This document shows positions 53,476 to 62,836 of a stretch of 64,000 nt of DNA, in pieces (position 1 is the stretch's first letter; each line of letters starts with the position of its first letter). The position numbers and the translations under genes are program-made. This DNA is from Nitrospirota bacterium (GTDB lineage Bacteria; Nitrospinota_A; UBA7883; JACRGQ01), in NCBI GenBank assembly GCA_024275955.1, contig JAJRYD010000020.1, forward strand, positions 105,459 through 169,458, in the 5' to 3' direction. The notes beneath the pieces were generated by a model. The model had not been told where the DNA came from. It ran no database searches and worked only from the letters and a program-made list of their open reading frames with translations.

Positions 53476-53476
53476 C

Positions 53477-53503
53477 GACGCACCAGCGTGGAGCCAGTTG
53501 TCG
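53477..53503 (+). repeat. Second copy of the ACGC...GCGTGGAGCCAGTnGTCG hairpin repeat
   Basis: Starts directly after the HPP stop codon. GACGC-acca-GCGTGGAGCCAGTTGTCG matches the repeat after ppdK (38450-38476), with the same orientation to the upstream gene. Confidence 0.5.
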
Positions 53504-53629
53504 GAGTGTGAGAAGTAAACTTAGTTGGAGATTAAAAAATTAAAAACAAGCTCAACACCACCCCCTTACTGCGAGGAGCTTGCGCAAGGATTGCTCGAAT
53601 CTATTGAAGAGCATTGGCAAAATTCGCGT

Positions 53630-53635
53630 TAGAAT
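53630..53635 (+). promoter_or_regulatory. -10 box placing thiL as leaderless
   Basis: TAGAAT (53630-53635), then GCCGAG, then ATG 53642, so the transcript would begin at the start codon. GAG directly before ATG is too close for a ribosome site. Confidence 0.5.
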
Positions 53636-53641
53636 GCCGAG

Positions 53642-54589
53642 ATGAAAGAATTTGAATTAATCTCGTTTATACGCAGAAAATTTAAGGGGCAAAGCAAAAA
53701 CAAAAGCCTTTACCTACCTATAGGCGACGACTGCTCTATAATAAAACCGCCTAAGGGCAAGCTACAGGTTACGACAGCCGACTCTCTTGTGGACGGGAAC
53801 CACTTTTCCTCAAAATATTTTACGCCGCGCGAAATCGGCCAAAAAGTTATAAAAGTAAACATATCGGATATCGCCTCGATGGGGGCTGACGGGCCGTACT
53901 ACGCCTGGCTGACGTTCGCCCTTCCAAAAAAGATAAAAGCTCCGCTAATAAAAGGTGTTATCGGCGGCATTATGGCGGCCTGCGCAAAGTACGGAGTTAC
54001 TCTTGCCGGAGGCAATATCACCTCGGCGAAAGAATTCTCTATTCACCTCACTCTCACAGGCTGGGTAAAAAAAGGAGAAGCGATGTTGCGTGGAGGTGCA
54101 AAGCAGGGAGACTCTATATTCGTTACCGGAACGGTAGGAGCATCTACCTCTGCCTACCGGCAGTTTAAAGCCGGCAAAAAACCTGAGCCATTCCTATTAA
54201 AACGATGGGCAAACCCTAACCCCAAGCCGGAAGTAGGTATTTATCTTGCCAAAAACCGTATCGCAAGCTCGTGCATAGATATCAGTGACGGTATTTTTCA
54301 GGACTTGAAACACCTTGTTAAGGAATCGAAGGCGGGGGCTGTTCTGGAATGGGAAAAAATCCCTATCGAACCTGAATTAAAAAAAAGGAACCCTACTCCA
54401 AACATGATTGGATATGGCGAAGATTACGAACTTTTGTTTACCGTCCCTCAAAAGGAAATAGAAAAACTTAAACGTTTCCAAAGGCAGATATCGGAGATAG
54501 GAAAAATAGTGAAATCTGGCTTTAAAGTGGTTGATAAAAATGGACGAGAAGTCGATGTCGGCAGAACTGGGTATAGCCATTTAGCATAG
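53642..54589 (+). CDS. thiL: Thiamine-monophosphate kinase
   Basis: A 315-residue enzyme that phosphorylates thiamine monophosphate to the active diphosphate. It has IGDDCSIIKPPKG, VTTADSLVDGNHFS, KVNISDIASMGADGPYYAWL, LAGGNITSAKEFSIHLTLTG, SCIDISDGIFQDLKHL and GYGEDYELLFTVP, the metal and nucleotide sites of the PurM/ThiL fold. The length is normal. It appears leaderless; no thiamine riboswitch is present upstream. Confidence 0.95.
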   Translation: MKEFELISFIRRKFKGQSKNKSLYLPIGDDCSIIKPPKGKLQVTTADSLVDGNHFSSKYFTPREIGQKVIKVNISDIASMGADGPYYAWLTFALPKKIKAPLIKGVIGGIMAACAKYGVTLAGGNITSAKEFSIHLTLTGWVKKGEAMLRGGAKQGDSIFVTGTVGASTSAYRQFKAGKKPEPFLLKRWANPNPKPEVGIYLAKNRIASSCIDISDGIFQDLKHLVKESKAGAVLEWEKIPIEPELKKRNPTPNMIGYGEDYELLFTVPQKEIEKLKRFQRQISEIGKIVKSGFKVVDKNGREVDVGRTGYSHLA

Positions 54590-54672
54590 GCATATGTCGT
54601 TATATTCCAACTTATTACCACTAGATGTTGTTGTAGATTCAATCAGATAACACTATATGTAGGTTTTTATTC

Positions 54673-54701
54673 TTTACTTGCCGATTTAACAATCCTATAA
54701 T
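54673..54701 (+). promoter_or_regulatory. Sigma70-type promoter of smc
   Basis: -35 TTTACT (54673-54678), a 17-base spacer, -10 TATAAT (54696-54701). The start is near 54708, with AAGGGG (54725-54730) as ribosome site before ATG 54734. Confidence 0.55.
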
Positions 54702-54733
54702 CTCCGCTAACAGAAAATATCGAGAAGGGGCAG

Positions 54734-57700
54734 ATGTACTTTAAGAGCATTGAGATGACTGGCTTCAAGTCGTTCGTAGATAGCACCAAGATTACTTTCG
54801 GGGCTGGGGTTACAGCTATCGTAGGGCCTAATGGTTGCGGCAAGAGCAATATTTCGGACGGCGTGCGGTGGGTTCTTGGCGAGCAGAGGCCAAAGCTTTT
54901 ACGCGGCGCGAAAATGGAAGATTTTATCTTTTCCGGCTCTGTTGCCCGCAAACAGTCGGGGATGGCCGAAGTGTCAATTACTATAGCCGACATAAAAGGA
55001 AAGCTTAGTAGGCCCGAACTTGCCGAATATGACGAAGTAACCGTCACTAGGCGGCTTTACCGTAGTGGCGAGAGCGAATACCTAATAAATAGCACTCCCT
55101 GTCGCCTTAAAGATCTTATCGACCTTTTTCTTGATACAGGGATTTCGACCAGAGCTTTTTCTATAATCGAGCAGGATCAGGTACAAAAGATAGTAACCAG
55201 CAAGCCGGAAGATAGAAGATTTATCATCGAGGAAGCGGCCGGCATAATGAAATACAAGAACCGCAGGCATCAGGCACTCAATAAGCTGGAGAGTTCAAAA
55301 GGAAATCTGGATCGCGTAAGCGATATCATAAGCGAGTTGGAGCGCCAAAGAAATTCGCTTAAAAGGCAGGCTAACAAGGCGGAAAGGTTCAAAACTTTTA
55401 AGGTAGAGATGGAAGATCTTTTTCTCGCTACCTCTGCGGACGAGTTGCGTAGCCTTAACACCCTTGATTCTTCCGTAAAAAAAGAGATAGACCGTCTTGA
55501 AGAGGTTCGCGCTTCGCTTGAAACCGATATATCGACAAGAAAAAATGAGCTTATCTCCCTGCAATCGTCCATAGACGAGCTTTCTCAAAACCATTCGGAG
55601 CTAAAGGAAGAAGAGTATAGACTCACCTCTACGATCGAGAGCAATGAACGTCAGATAACACTTTTTACAGACCAGATATCCGAATCTTCCATTGTTGCTG
55701 AAAAGCTTGAAAATGAAATCGTAGAGCTTGAAGGAAGAACCGGCGAAATGGAGAGAGGGCTTGAAGGCAAAGACGAAGTAATACAAAACCGTGAGCTGGA
55801 AGTTACCGAAAAAAGAAGTAAACTTGAGGAGCGAAAAAAAGAGCAGGTTTTAGAAAGCTCTAAAATCGGGGAGATAGAAACAGCAATTTCGCAAAAACAG
55901 GTAGAGATAGGCCGGATAAGGGGCCTAGCCGCAGATAAAGGAAACGAGCTGGCATCAGACCGGACCCGTATAGAGATACTTGGCCAACGGATTAAAAAGA
56001 CCTTTTTTGAAAAAGAAGAAGCCGAAATAGCGATAGCGGAAATAAAAGGCAGAAAAGAAAAGAAGGAAGAAGGAATACGGGAGACTCAGGCAACGTTTGA
56101 CAGGCTACAGGAAGATATAGACGCTTTGGGTAGCAAAAGGTCTGAACTCCTTAACGCAAAGAATGAAACGGAAAACCAAATATCAGATATCAAAACCATT
56201 CTCACGGAAAACAGCACGCGGCTTGAATCTCTTCTTGAGGTTGAAAGCTCTTTTGAAGGCTACCAAGACGGGGTGCGTTCACTTCTAAAGCTTAAAGAGG
56301 AAAACCATCCGATATCTGGAAAACTGCGTGGAACTCTTGTAGACAGTATAAGTACCGACAAACGGTACGAGGGCGGGCTTGAAGCGGTGCTTGGCCACAA
56401 ACTCGAATCGCTGATAGTAGAAAGACCTGAAGATGCGATAGAGGCTATTAACCTGCTTCACTCCAGCAAGCTTGGAAGGGCTACTTTCCTCTCCATCGAA
56501 TCCGGCGCGGCGGGTGAGAGCTTACAGTCTGTTTCTGGTAAAGGCGTTATCGGGATGGCAGTCGACTTGATAAAAACCGACGATAGGCTTCGCCCATTGA
56601 TAAAAAACCTTCTCTCAAACGTGGTCTTTATCGAGAGCCTTGAGGAGGCTATCCCGCTTGGTTCACAAAACGGCTACACTTTCGTAACGCTAAAGGGAGA
56701 TATACTCGATAACTCCGGCGTGATAACCGGCGGAACCTCTGGAAATGCCGGCGGAGGCATGCTGGAAAGAAAAAGAATAATCGAGGAGCTTTCCAAGGCT
56801 GTAGAAGAAAACAGAAAAACAGTAGAAACGGAAAAGGCAAAGCTTGAAGCTGTTTTGGCGGAGCTTGGTGTTGTGGAATCCGGCAAAGAAGAGAAGGAAA
56901 AGCTGGTAAAACGCGAGGAGCTTGTCCTTGTTCATGCCAGAAAAGATTCCGAAACACTCGACTCGGAAAAAGAACGGCACGAAACACGGCTAGAAACATT
57001 CAAAGCCGAAATGGACTCTTTCGAAATGGAAAAGGACAACCTTAACGGAGAAATATCTCTTCTTGAAAAAGAGATAACAGAACTAAACCAGCAACAGGCA
57101 TCTTTAACGGAAGAACTCGAATCTTTGGAAACAGACGAAAAGGAATCGAGAACAAAAGTCGCGGGGTTTGCCGATGGGGTGTCGGCTATGGAGGTTTCGC
57201 TGACATCACTTAACGGCGAGCTTGAGATGGCGCGGTTGGAAAAAGACCAAATGGTAAACAGCATAGCCGAGCTAAAAAACCGCGTGACCGTTATGCGCAA
57301 TGACATAGAAGCTGGTTCAAACAAAAAGAGAGAGCTTGAGGAGCAGATAGAGCGGCTGAAGGATGCCATACATGACGGCTTGGAAAGGAAGCACGAACTT
57401 TCTGGGAAACTTGAGGAGACATCCGAACGGCTGGAGATGGATAGAGAGGCGATAGAGAAGAAAACCACCGATGTTGACGACAGCGAGAATTCGCTTAACA
57501 TGACCAAAGATTCTCTTACGGAGGCAAAGCAGAAGTATACGGAAACATCAATGCGCATATCGGCTCTGCTTGAAAAAATAGAGGAGCAAAACCACACGCC
57601 GGAAGAGGTGAAAAACTTCGATACAAGCGGTATGGATATGGAGGAATGCCGTAACAGAATGGCTGAGCTAAAAGAAAAGATGACGCAGTTCGGCGATGTC

Positions 57701-58330
57701 AATATGTCGGCGATTGACGACTACAACCAAGTAATGGAACGGCTCACGTTTCTCACGACTCAAAGAGATGACCTGCTGGAGTCTATTGACAACATTAGAA
57801 AAGTTATAGACAAACTGGATAGAACAACCAAACAACTGTTCATCGACGCGTTTGAGGCGATAAGCAAAAACTTTTCGGCAAACTTTAAACGGCTCTTCAA
57901 CGGCGGCGAGGCCGAGATGATTCTTACCGACGAGTCGAACATACTTGAATCCGGCATAGAGATAATGGCCCGCCCTCCCGGCAAGAAAAGACAAAGCCTG
58001 ACCCTCTTAAGTGCCGGAGAAAGAGCTATGACAGCTCTATCCGTGCTATTTTCCGTCTTCATGGAGATGCCCTCCCCTTTTTGTCTTCTAGACGAGGTAG
58101 ACGCGCCGCTTGATGAAGCAAACATCGGCAGGTTTAAAGATATAATTACCGACTTTTCCGAAACGACTCAGTTTCTGGTTATCACGCATAACCAAAAAAC
58201 GATGGCATTTGCCGACAGGCTGTACGGAATCACAATGCAACAGCCGGGCGTTTCACAGGTTCTCTCTGTAGATATGGTTCAGACCGACACTGTCGCCCCC
58301 GAAGAACTTACCGCTACCGCTTCAGGATAA
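54734..58330 (+). CDS. smc: Chromosome segregation protein SMC
   Basis: A 1198-residue SMC ATPase that, with ScpA and ScpB, organises and separates chromosomes. The N-terminal head has VGPNGCGKSNISDGVRWVLG (Walker A). Coiled coil 1 follows, then a hinge near 510-650 (SFEGYQDGVRSLLKL, GVITGGTSGNAGGG), coiled coil 2, and the C-terminal head with TLLSAGERAMTALSVLFSVF (signature) and FCLLDEVDAPLDEANIGRF (Walker B, D-loop). It ends with a short Thr/Ala-rich tail. The length is typical. No scp genes are adjacent. Confidence 0.97.
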   Translation: MYFKSIEMTGFKSFVDSTKITFGAGVTAIVGPNGCGKSNISDGVRWVLGEQRPKLLRGAKMEDFIFSGSVARKQSGMAEVSITIADIKGKLSRPELAEYDEVTVTRRLYRSGESEYLINSTPCRLKDLIDLFLDTGISTRAFSIIEQDQVQKIVTSKPEDRRFIIEEAAGIMKYKNRRHQALNKLESSKGNLDRVSDIISELERQRNSLKRQANKAERFKTFKVEMEDLFLATSADELRSLNTLDSSVKKEIDRLEEVRASLETDISTRKNELISLQSSIDELSQNHSELKEEEYRLTSTIESNERQITLFTDQISESSIVAEKLENEIVELEGRTGEMERGLEGKDEVIQNRELEVTEKRSKLEERKKEQVLESSKIGEIETAISQKQVEIGRIRGLAADKGNELASDRTRIEILGQRIKKTFFEKEEAEIAIAEIKGRKEKKEEGIRETQATFDRLQEDIDALGSKRSELLNAKNETENQISDIKTILTENSTRLESLLEVESSFEGYQDGVRSLLKLKEENHPISGKLRGTLVDSISTDKRYEGGLEAVLGHKLESLIVERPEDAIEAINLLHSSKLGRATFLSIESGAAGESLQSVSGKGVIGMAVDLIKTDDRLRPLIKNLLSNVVFIESLEEAIPLGSQNGYTFVTLKGDILDNSGVITGGTSGNAGGGMLERKRIIEELSKAVEENRKTVETEKAKLEAVLAELGVVESGKEEKEKLVKREELVLVHARKDSETLDSEKERHETRLETFKAEMDSFEMEKDNLNGEISLLEKEITELNQQQASLTEELESLETDEKESRTKVAGFADGVSAMEVSLTSLNGELEMARLEKDQMVNSIAELKNRVTVMRNDIEAGSNKKRELEEQIERLKDAIHDGLERKHELSGKLEETSERLEMDREAIEKKTTDVDDSENSLNMTKDSLTEAKQKYTETSMRISALLEKIEEQNHTPEEVKNFDTSGMDMEECRNRMAELKEKMTQFGDVNMSAIDDYNQVMERLTFLTTQRDDLLESIDNIRKVIDKLDRTTKQLFIDAFEAISKNFSANFKRLFNGGEAEMILTDESNILESGIEIMARPPGKKRQSLTLLSAGERAMTALSVLFSVFMEMPSPFCLLDEVDAPLDEANIGRFKDIITDFSETTQFLVITHNQKTMAFADRLYGITMQQPGVSQVLSVDMVQTDTVAPEELTATASG

Positions 58331-58345
58331 AAGTTTAAAAGCTTT

Positions 58346-58378
58346 CTGGAAAGCACCTTCCAGCCTCTTTTTCTTTTT
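58346..58378 (+). terminator. Intrinsic terminator after smc
   Basis: CTGGAA (58346-58351) pairs with TTCCAG (58358-58363), followed by CCTCTTTTTCTTTTT. The stem is short, but the position 16 bases after the smc stop and the T-rich tract fit a terminator. Confidence 0.55.
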
Positions 58379-58410
58379 GCTTAGAGAATAGTGCCGCCGT
58401 TAGCGGTTTT

Positions 58411-59832
58411 CTATTTACGCTGGTTTACCTGCTTGCTTGTTTTTTTATTTTTCTTTATTACGGTGAGTAGTTTTTTTTGCAAAATTTCTGAGAGCGATTT
58501 AATTGATTTAGCTTTAAACTCTTTCATAAGGATAGATGTGTCAACAGTCGCTCTCGCCATAGATTGATGCCCGCCTGCGCTTCCTATACTGTCAAACAGC
58601 TCTTTTAGTATCTCTCCGGCGTGTGCTGTTGGCGCCTGCGAGCGGGCCGAAAAGGTGGAGCTTTTGCCGATTATCCCCCATACGACGGCAAAGTCGGTTT
58701 TGCCTATCTGCAAAACGAAATCAGCCAGCCTCGGCACAAGGTCGTCCTTTGGAACATTACCAAGCGCGGCAAAAAGAAAACCGTTTGTGACGGTATGTTT
58801 TTTTAGTGCGGTAATGTAGACATCAATTTCCTCATCTTTTAGCCTCGGCTTTTCCATCTGCGAAATCTGCTCATGGTTTGTTTTCGGCCAGAGCTGAACG
58901 AAGGCGTGAAAATCGGCCTTTGAGACTTCTCTGCCGAGCGCCAGCGTGTCGGTTTTAATCCCGTAATAGAGTGCCGTTGCGAGTTTTTGGTGAATAACGG
59001 AGTTGTTGGCGATTAGATACTCGGTAAGTATCGTCGATGTTGCCCCATAAGTTACCTGTAAATCTTTGTACGCAATTTTAGTTTCAAGGCTGACAGGATG
59101 GTGGTCAATCACAATTTTAAGATTTGAAAAAGACTTCTTAAAAAATGACGGCTGGACATCCACCATAGCAATTTGCGGGCTATCCCTCACTGTCGCCATC
59201 GAAACCTTTTTAACAACTGTGCCGAGAATGTTAATCATATTCACATTCTCATTTCTTGAGATGCCCCGTAGAGTAACTATAGGCGCTGTTTTATCGTTTC
59301 GCTCCAGAACTACCTGAAGCGCCATAGCACTGGCTATCGCGTCTGGGTCTGGGTCGTCCTGTGTAAGTATTAATATCGGTTTATCCGGATCTATTACCTC
59401 TTTCATTTTCTTTATTCTTTTTTTGGTTTCTATCTGGTGCCATCTTTCCTGTGATTTCGATTTGAGGATAGAACCTACAGAAATGACGCTAAGACAGCTA
59501 TCTTCATTGGAGGATTTTTTTCCGGCTTCCTCCTCGGTAGGGTCGACAACTAAAACAGGCACTACTGGAGATATTTGGCGGATATTCTCAAAAACAGCTT
59601 TCCTTAAGGCGGCATCATTGAAATGAATTATTACCCTGTCCTGCGGTGTGATACTCAGCTTAGATAGGTTGCCGGGGTCTTTAAGGTAGTGGTATACAGC
59701 ACCTCTTGGAAGGTAGCTACAGGTTAAATCCTCCCCCCCGCGGATGTACACAACAAGCTCTCCCCTGTTTTGGGATATCGAAGGCATAGCAGAAAGAAGG
59801 CCACAACTATCGGTAAAAATAAAATTTCGCAC
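58411..59832 (-). CDS. DHH/DHHA1 phosphoesterase with N-terminal Rossmann-like (RCK/TrkA-N-type) domain
   Basis: A 473-residue protein. Residues about 1-120 look like a nucleotide-binding domain (SDxCGLLSAMPS..., VVYIRGGEDLT, RVIIHFNDAALRKAVFENIR), as in RCK/TrkA-N modules. The DHH core begins about 145: ILTQDDPDPDAIASAMALQV, then IVIDHHPVS. The DHHA1 part has GSAGGHQSMARATV. This fits NrnA/RecJ-like phosphodiesterases acting on short oligonucleotides or cyclic dinucleotides. A nucleotide-sensing domain in front suggests ligand control. The start is GTG 59832, with no Shine-Dalgarno. It converges on smc. Confidence 0.82.
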   Translation of the reverse strand: MRNFIFTDSCGLLSAMPSISQNRGELVVYIRGGEDLTCSYLPRGAVYHYLKDPGNLSKLSITPQDRVIIHFNDAALRKAVFENIRQISPVVPVLVVDPTEEEAGKKSSNEDSCLSVISVGSILKSKSQERWHQIETKKRIKKMKEVIDPDKPILILTQDDPDPDAIASAMALQVVLERNDKTAPIVTLRGISRNENVNMINILGTVVKKVSMATVRDSPQIAMVDVQPSFFKKSFSNLKIVIDHHPVSLETKIAYKDLQVTYGATSTILTEYLIANNSVIHQKLATALYYGIKTDTLALGREVSKADFHAFVQLWPKTNHEQISQMEKPRLKDEEIDVYITALKKHTVTNGFLFAALGNVPKDDLVPRLADFVLQIGKTDFAVVWGIIGKSSTFSARSQAPTAHAGEILKELFDSIGSAGGHQSMARATVDTSILMKEFKAKSIKSLSEILQKKLLTVIKKNKKTSKQVNQRK

Positions 59833-59872
59833 TGACTAAAAGAGGTTTCTATAAAAAAGGGAGTTAAGAGGG

Positions 59873-60160
59873 TTAGCCCCAGATGGCGACTTTTTGCCCT
59901 ATTCCGCTTTCAGCTAGGTTTGGGGTCGCGTCAATCGCGTTTCTGGTCGAAACTTTAATAATTTCAAGGTTATCAGACGGTGTTACCGACCGGAAATTTT
60001 CGCTCTTCACGGAACCTGTACTCTCTGTATTTCTTGACATCATTTTGGTAATGCCTGCGGTGTGTGGATTTTGTTCTATCTTCTCACCGCCGCTTAAGAA
60101 ATTGGGCGCGTATTGCATCATGCCCTTGCCTTGCAGAGCTATCTCGACCGATACAGCCAT
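59873..60160 (-). CDS. Small protein of unknown function
   Basis: A 95-residue protein with a very good AGGAGG 5 bases before its ATG, so it is probably translated. There is no signal peptide, membrane helix or cysteine. The N-terminus MAVSVEIALQGKGMMQYAPN and the middle with NTESTGSVKSENFRSVTPSD are not typical of any family I know. It looks largely non-helical, perhaps extended or disordered. It is divergent from the trp operon. Confidence 0.6.
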   Translation of the reverse strand: MAVSVEIALQGKGMMQYAPNFLSGGEKIEQNPHTAGITKMMSRNTESTGSVKSENFRSVTPSDNLEIIKVSTRNAIDATPNLAESGIGQKVAIWG

Positions 60161-60198
60161 CCTACCTCCTGATTATCTGCCGATAGTCTACACCAAAC

Positions 60199-60228
60199 TT
60201 GCCTGAAAGTAAATATTTCTAGTAACAT
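60199..60228 (+). promoter_or_regulatory. Possible promoter of the trpB2-trpB-trpA operon
   Basis: TTGCCT (60199-60204), an 18-base spacer, then TAACAT (60223-60228). The start is near 60235. No Trp-rich leader peptide or attenuator hairpin is visible before the first gene. The -10 is weak. Confidence 0.3.
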
Positions 60229-60277
60229 AGCTTAGCTATAGACTGTTTTGAAAATGACTTTTAATCTGGGGAGCAAA

Positions 60278-61630
60278 ATGCAGGAAAGAAAAATAACCTT
60301 ATCGGAAAAAGAGATACCCAGGCAATGGTACAACGTAGTCGCGGATATGCCGAATCAACCATCTCCGCCTCTCCACCCAGGCACCAAACAGCCGATAGGG
60401 CCGGAAGATCTTGCTCCTCTGTTTCCTATGCCGCTCATCGAGCAGGAAGTAAGCACAGAAAGATGGATAGATATACCTGAGGAGGTATTGGATGTACTAG
60501 CTTTATGGAGGCCGACACCTCTTTACAGGGCATACAGCTTGGAAAAGGCTCTAGGTACCCCTGCAAAAATATTTTACAAATACGAGGGAGTCTCTCCGGC
60601 AGGCAGTCACAAAACTAATACCTCCATACCGCAAGCCTATTACAACAAAATAAGCGGTACAAAACGGATATCTTCCGAAACAGGGGCCGGACAATGGGGA
60701 AGCGCTCTTAGCTTTGCCTGCGCCCGCTTTAGCTTGGAATGCACCGTTTACATGGTAAAGGTATCTTACGAGCAAAAGCCGTATAGACGTTCAATGATTG
60801 AAACATGGGGCGCGGAGGTCTTCCCCTCCCCTACAGACCGTACGCAGGCAGGACAAAAAATAATTGCCGAGAGCCCAAACTCTACAGGCTCTCTTGGTAT
60901 CGCAATTTCGGAAGCTGTCGAAGATGCCGCTACTCACAACGATACCAAATATGCTCTTGGTTCGGTACTTAACCATGTACTTTTGCACCAGACGGTAATC
61001 GGGCTTGAAACAAAAAAACAGTTGGAAAAAGCTGGAGAAAAAGCTGATATTCTTATCGGTGCCTGCGGCGGAGGGAGTAACTTTGCCGGACTCGCGTTTC
61101 CTTTCGTAGCCGATAAGCTTGCCGGAGAGAACTTGCGCATGATAGGTGTAGAGCCATCAGCCTGCCCCACCCTTACACGAGGTACCTATGCGTATGACTT
61201 TGGAGACACCGTAGGACTCACTCCTTTGGTTCAAATGTACACTCTCGGCAGTTCTTTTGTTCCTCCGGGAATTCATGCCGGCGGTTTGCGATATCACGGA
61301 GAGTCTCCTCTGGTATCGCAGTTGGTGCATGAAAAGATATTCGAGGCCCAAGCGTATCATCAAAACGAAGTTTTTAAGTCTGCCGTTCTGTTTGCCAAGA
61401 CGGAAGGAATTATCCCTGCTCCAGAATCTGCACATGCCGTAAAATCTGCCGTAGAGGAAGCTTTGAGGTGCAAGAAAGATGGAAAGGGCGAAACTATCGT
61501 CTTTAACCTTTCGGGACATGGACACTTCGATATGGCCTCTTACGATGCCTATCTAGGGGGAAGTCTTAAAGATTATTCTTTGGATGACAAACTTCTGGAC
61601 AGCTCTATATCGAAGATTCCAGAGGTTTAA
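60278..61630 (+). CDS. trpB2: TrpB2-type tryptophan synthase beta subunit (TrpB-like)
   Basis: A 450-residue PLP enzyme of the TrpB2 branch. It has [20 protein letters not shown] at the N-terminus, [20 protein letters not shown], the PLP lysine in [33 protein letters not shown], the phosphate loop [31 protein letters not shown] and [14 protein letters not shown]. TrpB2 enzymes make tryptophan from indole and serine without needing TrpA. The start at 60278 has GGGGAG 5 bases upstream. It precedes a normal trpB by 6 bases, so the operon encodes both beta types. Confidence 0.93.
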   Translation: MQERKITLSEKEIPRQWYNVVADMPNQPSPPLHPGTKQPIGPEDLAPLFPMPLIEQEVSTERWIDIPEEVLDVLALWRPTPLYRAYSLEKALGTPAKIFYKYEGVSPAGSHKTNTSIPQAYYNKISGTKRISSETGAGQWGSALSFACARFSLECTVYMVKVSYEQKPYRRSMIETWGAEVFPSPTDRTQAGQKIIAESPNSTGSLGIAISEAVEDAATHNDTKYALGSVLNHVLLHQTVIGLETKKQLEKAGEKADILIGACGGGSNFAGLAFPFVADKLAGENLRMIGVEPSACPTLTRGTYAYDFGDTVGLTPLVQMYTLGSSFVPPGIHAGGLRYHGESPLVSQLVHEKIFEAQAYHQNEVFKSAVLFAKTEGIIPAPESAHAVKSAVEEALRCKKDGKGETIVFNLSGHGHFDMASYDAYLGGSLKDYSLDDKLLDSSISKIPEV

Positions 61631-61636
61631 GCCGTT

Positions 61637-62836
61637 ATGTCTAATAGCAGAAAACTGCCTGACTCAAAGGGATATTTTGGGGAGTTCGGGGGGCGGTATG
61701 TTATCGAAACATTGCTCCCTGCCTTAAATCAGCTTGAAAAAGAGTACACTCACGCAAAATCTGACCCCAAGTTCAAAAAAGAGCTTAAATCTCTGATGAG
61801 AGATTATGTGGGTCGTGCCACTCCGCTCTATTACGCCAAAAGTCTTACAAATTATCTTGGTGGAGCAAAAATCTACCTTAAAAGGGAAGATTTAAACCAT
61901 ACAGGGGCCCACAAGATAAACAACACCGTAGGGCAAGGGCTTTTAACGATGAGGATGGGCAAAAAACGGATAATAGCAGAGACCGGCGCCGGACAGCATG
62001 GTGTAGCCACGGCAACCGCGGCGGCTCTTTTTAATCTTAAATGCGATATATATATGGGTACCGACGATATCGAACGCCAAAAACTCAATGTACACCGTAT
62101 GAAGCTTATGGGTGCGCGCGTGATACCTGTTACTTCCGGTAGCAAAACATTAAAAGATGCCACCAACGAAGCTCTTAGAGATTGGATAGGATCGGTGGAC
62201 GATACTCATTACATCATAGGCTCGGTGGTGGGCCCGCACCCGTTCCCTATGATTGTGAGAGATTTCCAGTCGGTAATAGGCAAGGAAGCTAAAAAGCAGA
62301 TACTTGTCGCTGAAAAACGTCTGCCGGAGATGCTGGTCGCCTGTGTCGGCGGCGGCAGTAACTCTATCGGCCTTTTCCACCCTTTTTACGACGATGCAAA
62401 AGTAAAAATGGTAGGAGTAGAGGCTGGTGGAACAGGCAAAACAACAGGCAGGCATGGCGCCACAATTACCTACGGCACGAAAGGGATACTTCACGGAAAC
62501 TTAAGCTATCTGCTTCAAGACAAAAACGGGCAGATATCCCCGACTCACTCTATTTCGGCAGGGCTCGATTACCCCGGTGTGGGGCCGGAGCATAGCTTTT
62601 TTGCCAAAACAGGCAGAGCTGTTTATAAAACTGTTTCGGACAAAGAGGCATTAAAAGCGTTCGAGCTTCTAAACAGGCTGGAGGGGATAATGCCGGCGCT
62701 GGAATCGTCTCACGCTATCGCGCAGGTAATCAAAGAGGCTCCCCAAATGAACAAAAGCAAAATAATCATCGTTTGCCTTTCAGGACGAGGCGATAAAGAT
62801 GTAACTCAAGTTCTTGATATGGCAGGAAACGACTAA
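61637..62836 (+). CDS. trpB: Tryptophan synthase beta chain (TrpB1)
   Basis: A 399-residue PLP enzyme with [37 protein letters not shown], the PLP lysine in [39 protein letters not shown], the catalytic Glu in that region, [23 protein letters not shown]-type [13 protein letters not shown] and [13 protein letters not shown]. It is the standard partner of TrpA, condensing indole and serine. Its TAA overlaps the trpA start by one base (TAATG). Confidence 0.97.
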   Translation: MSNSRKLPDSKGYFGEFGGRYVIETLLPALNQLEKEYTHAKSDPKFKKELKSLMRDYVGRATPLYYAKSLTNYLGGAKIYLKREDLNHTGAHKINNTVGQGLLTMRMGKKRIIAETGAGQHGVATATAAALFNLKCDIYMGTDDIERQKLNVHRMKLMGARVIPVTSGSKTLKDATNEALRDWIGSVDDTHYIIGSVVGPHPFPMIVRDFQSVIGKEAKKQILVAEKRLPEMLVACVGGGSNSIGLFHPFYDDAKVKMVGVEAGGTGKTTGRHGATITYGTKGILHGNLSYLLQDKNGQISPTHSISAGLDYPGVGPEHSFFAKTGRAVYKTVSDKEALKAFELLNRLEGIMPALESSHAIAQVIKEAPQMNKSKIIIVCLSGRGDKDVTQVLDMAGND

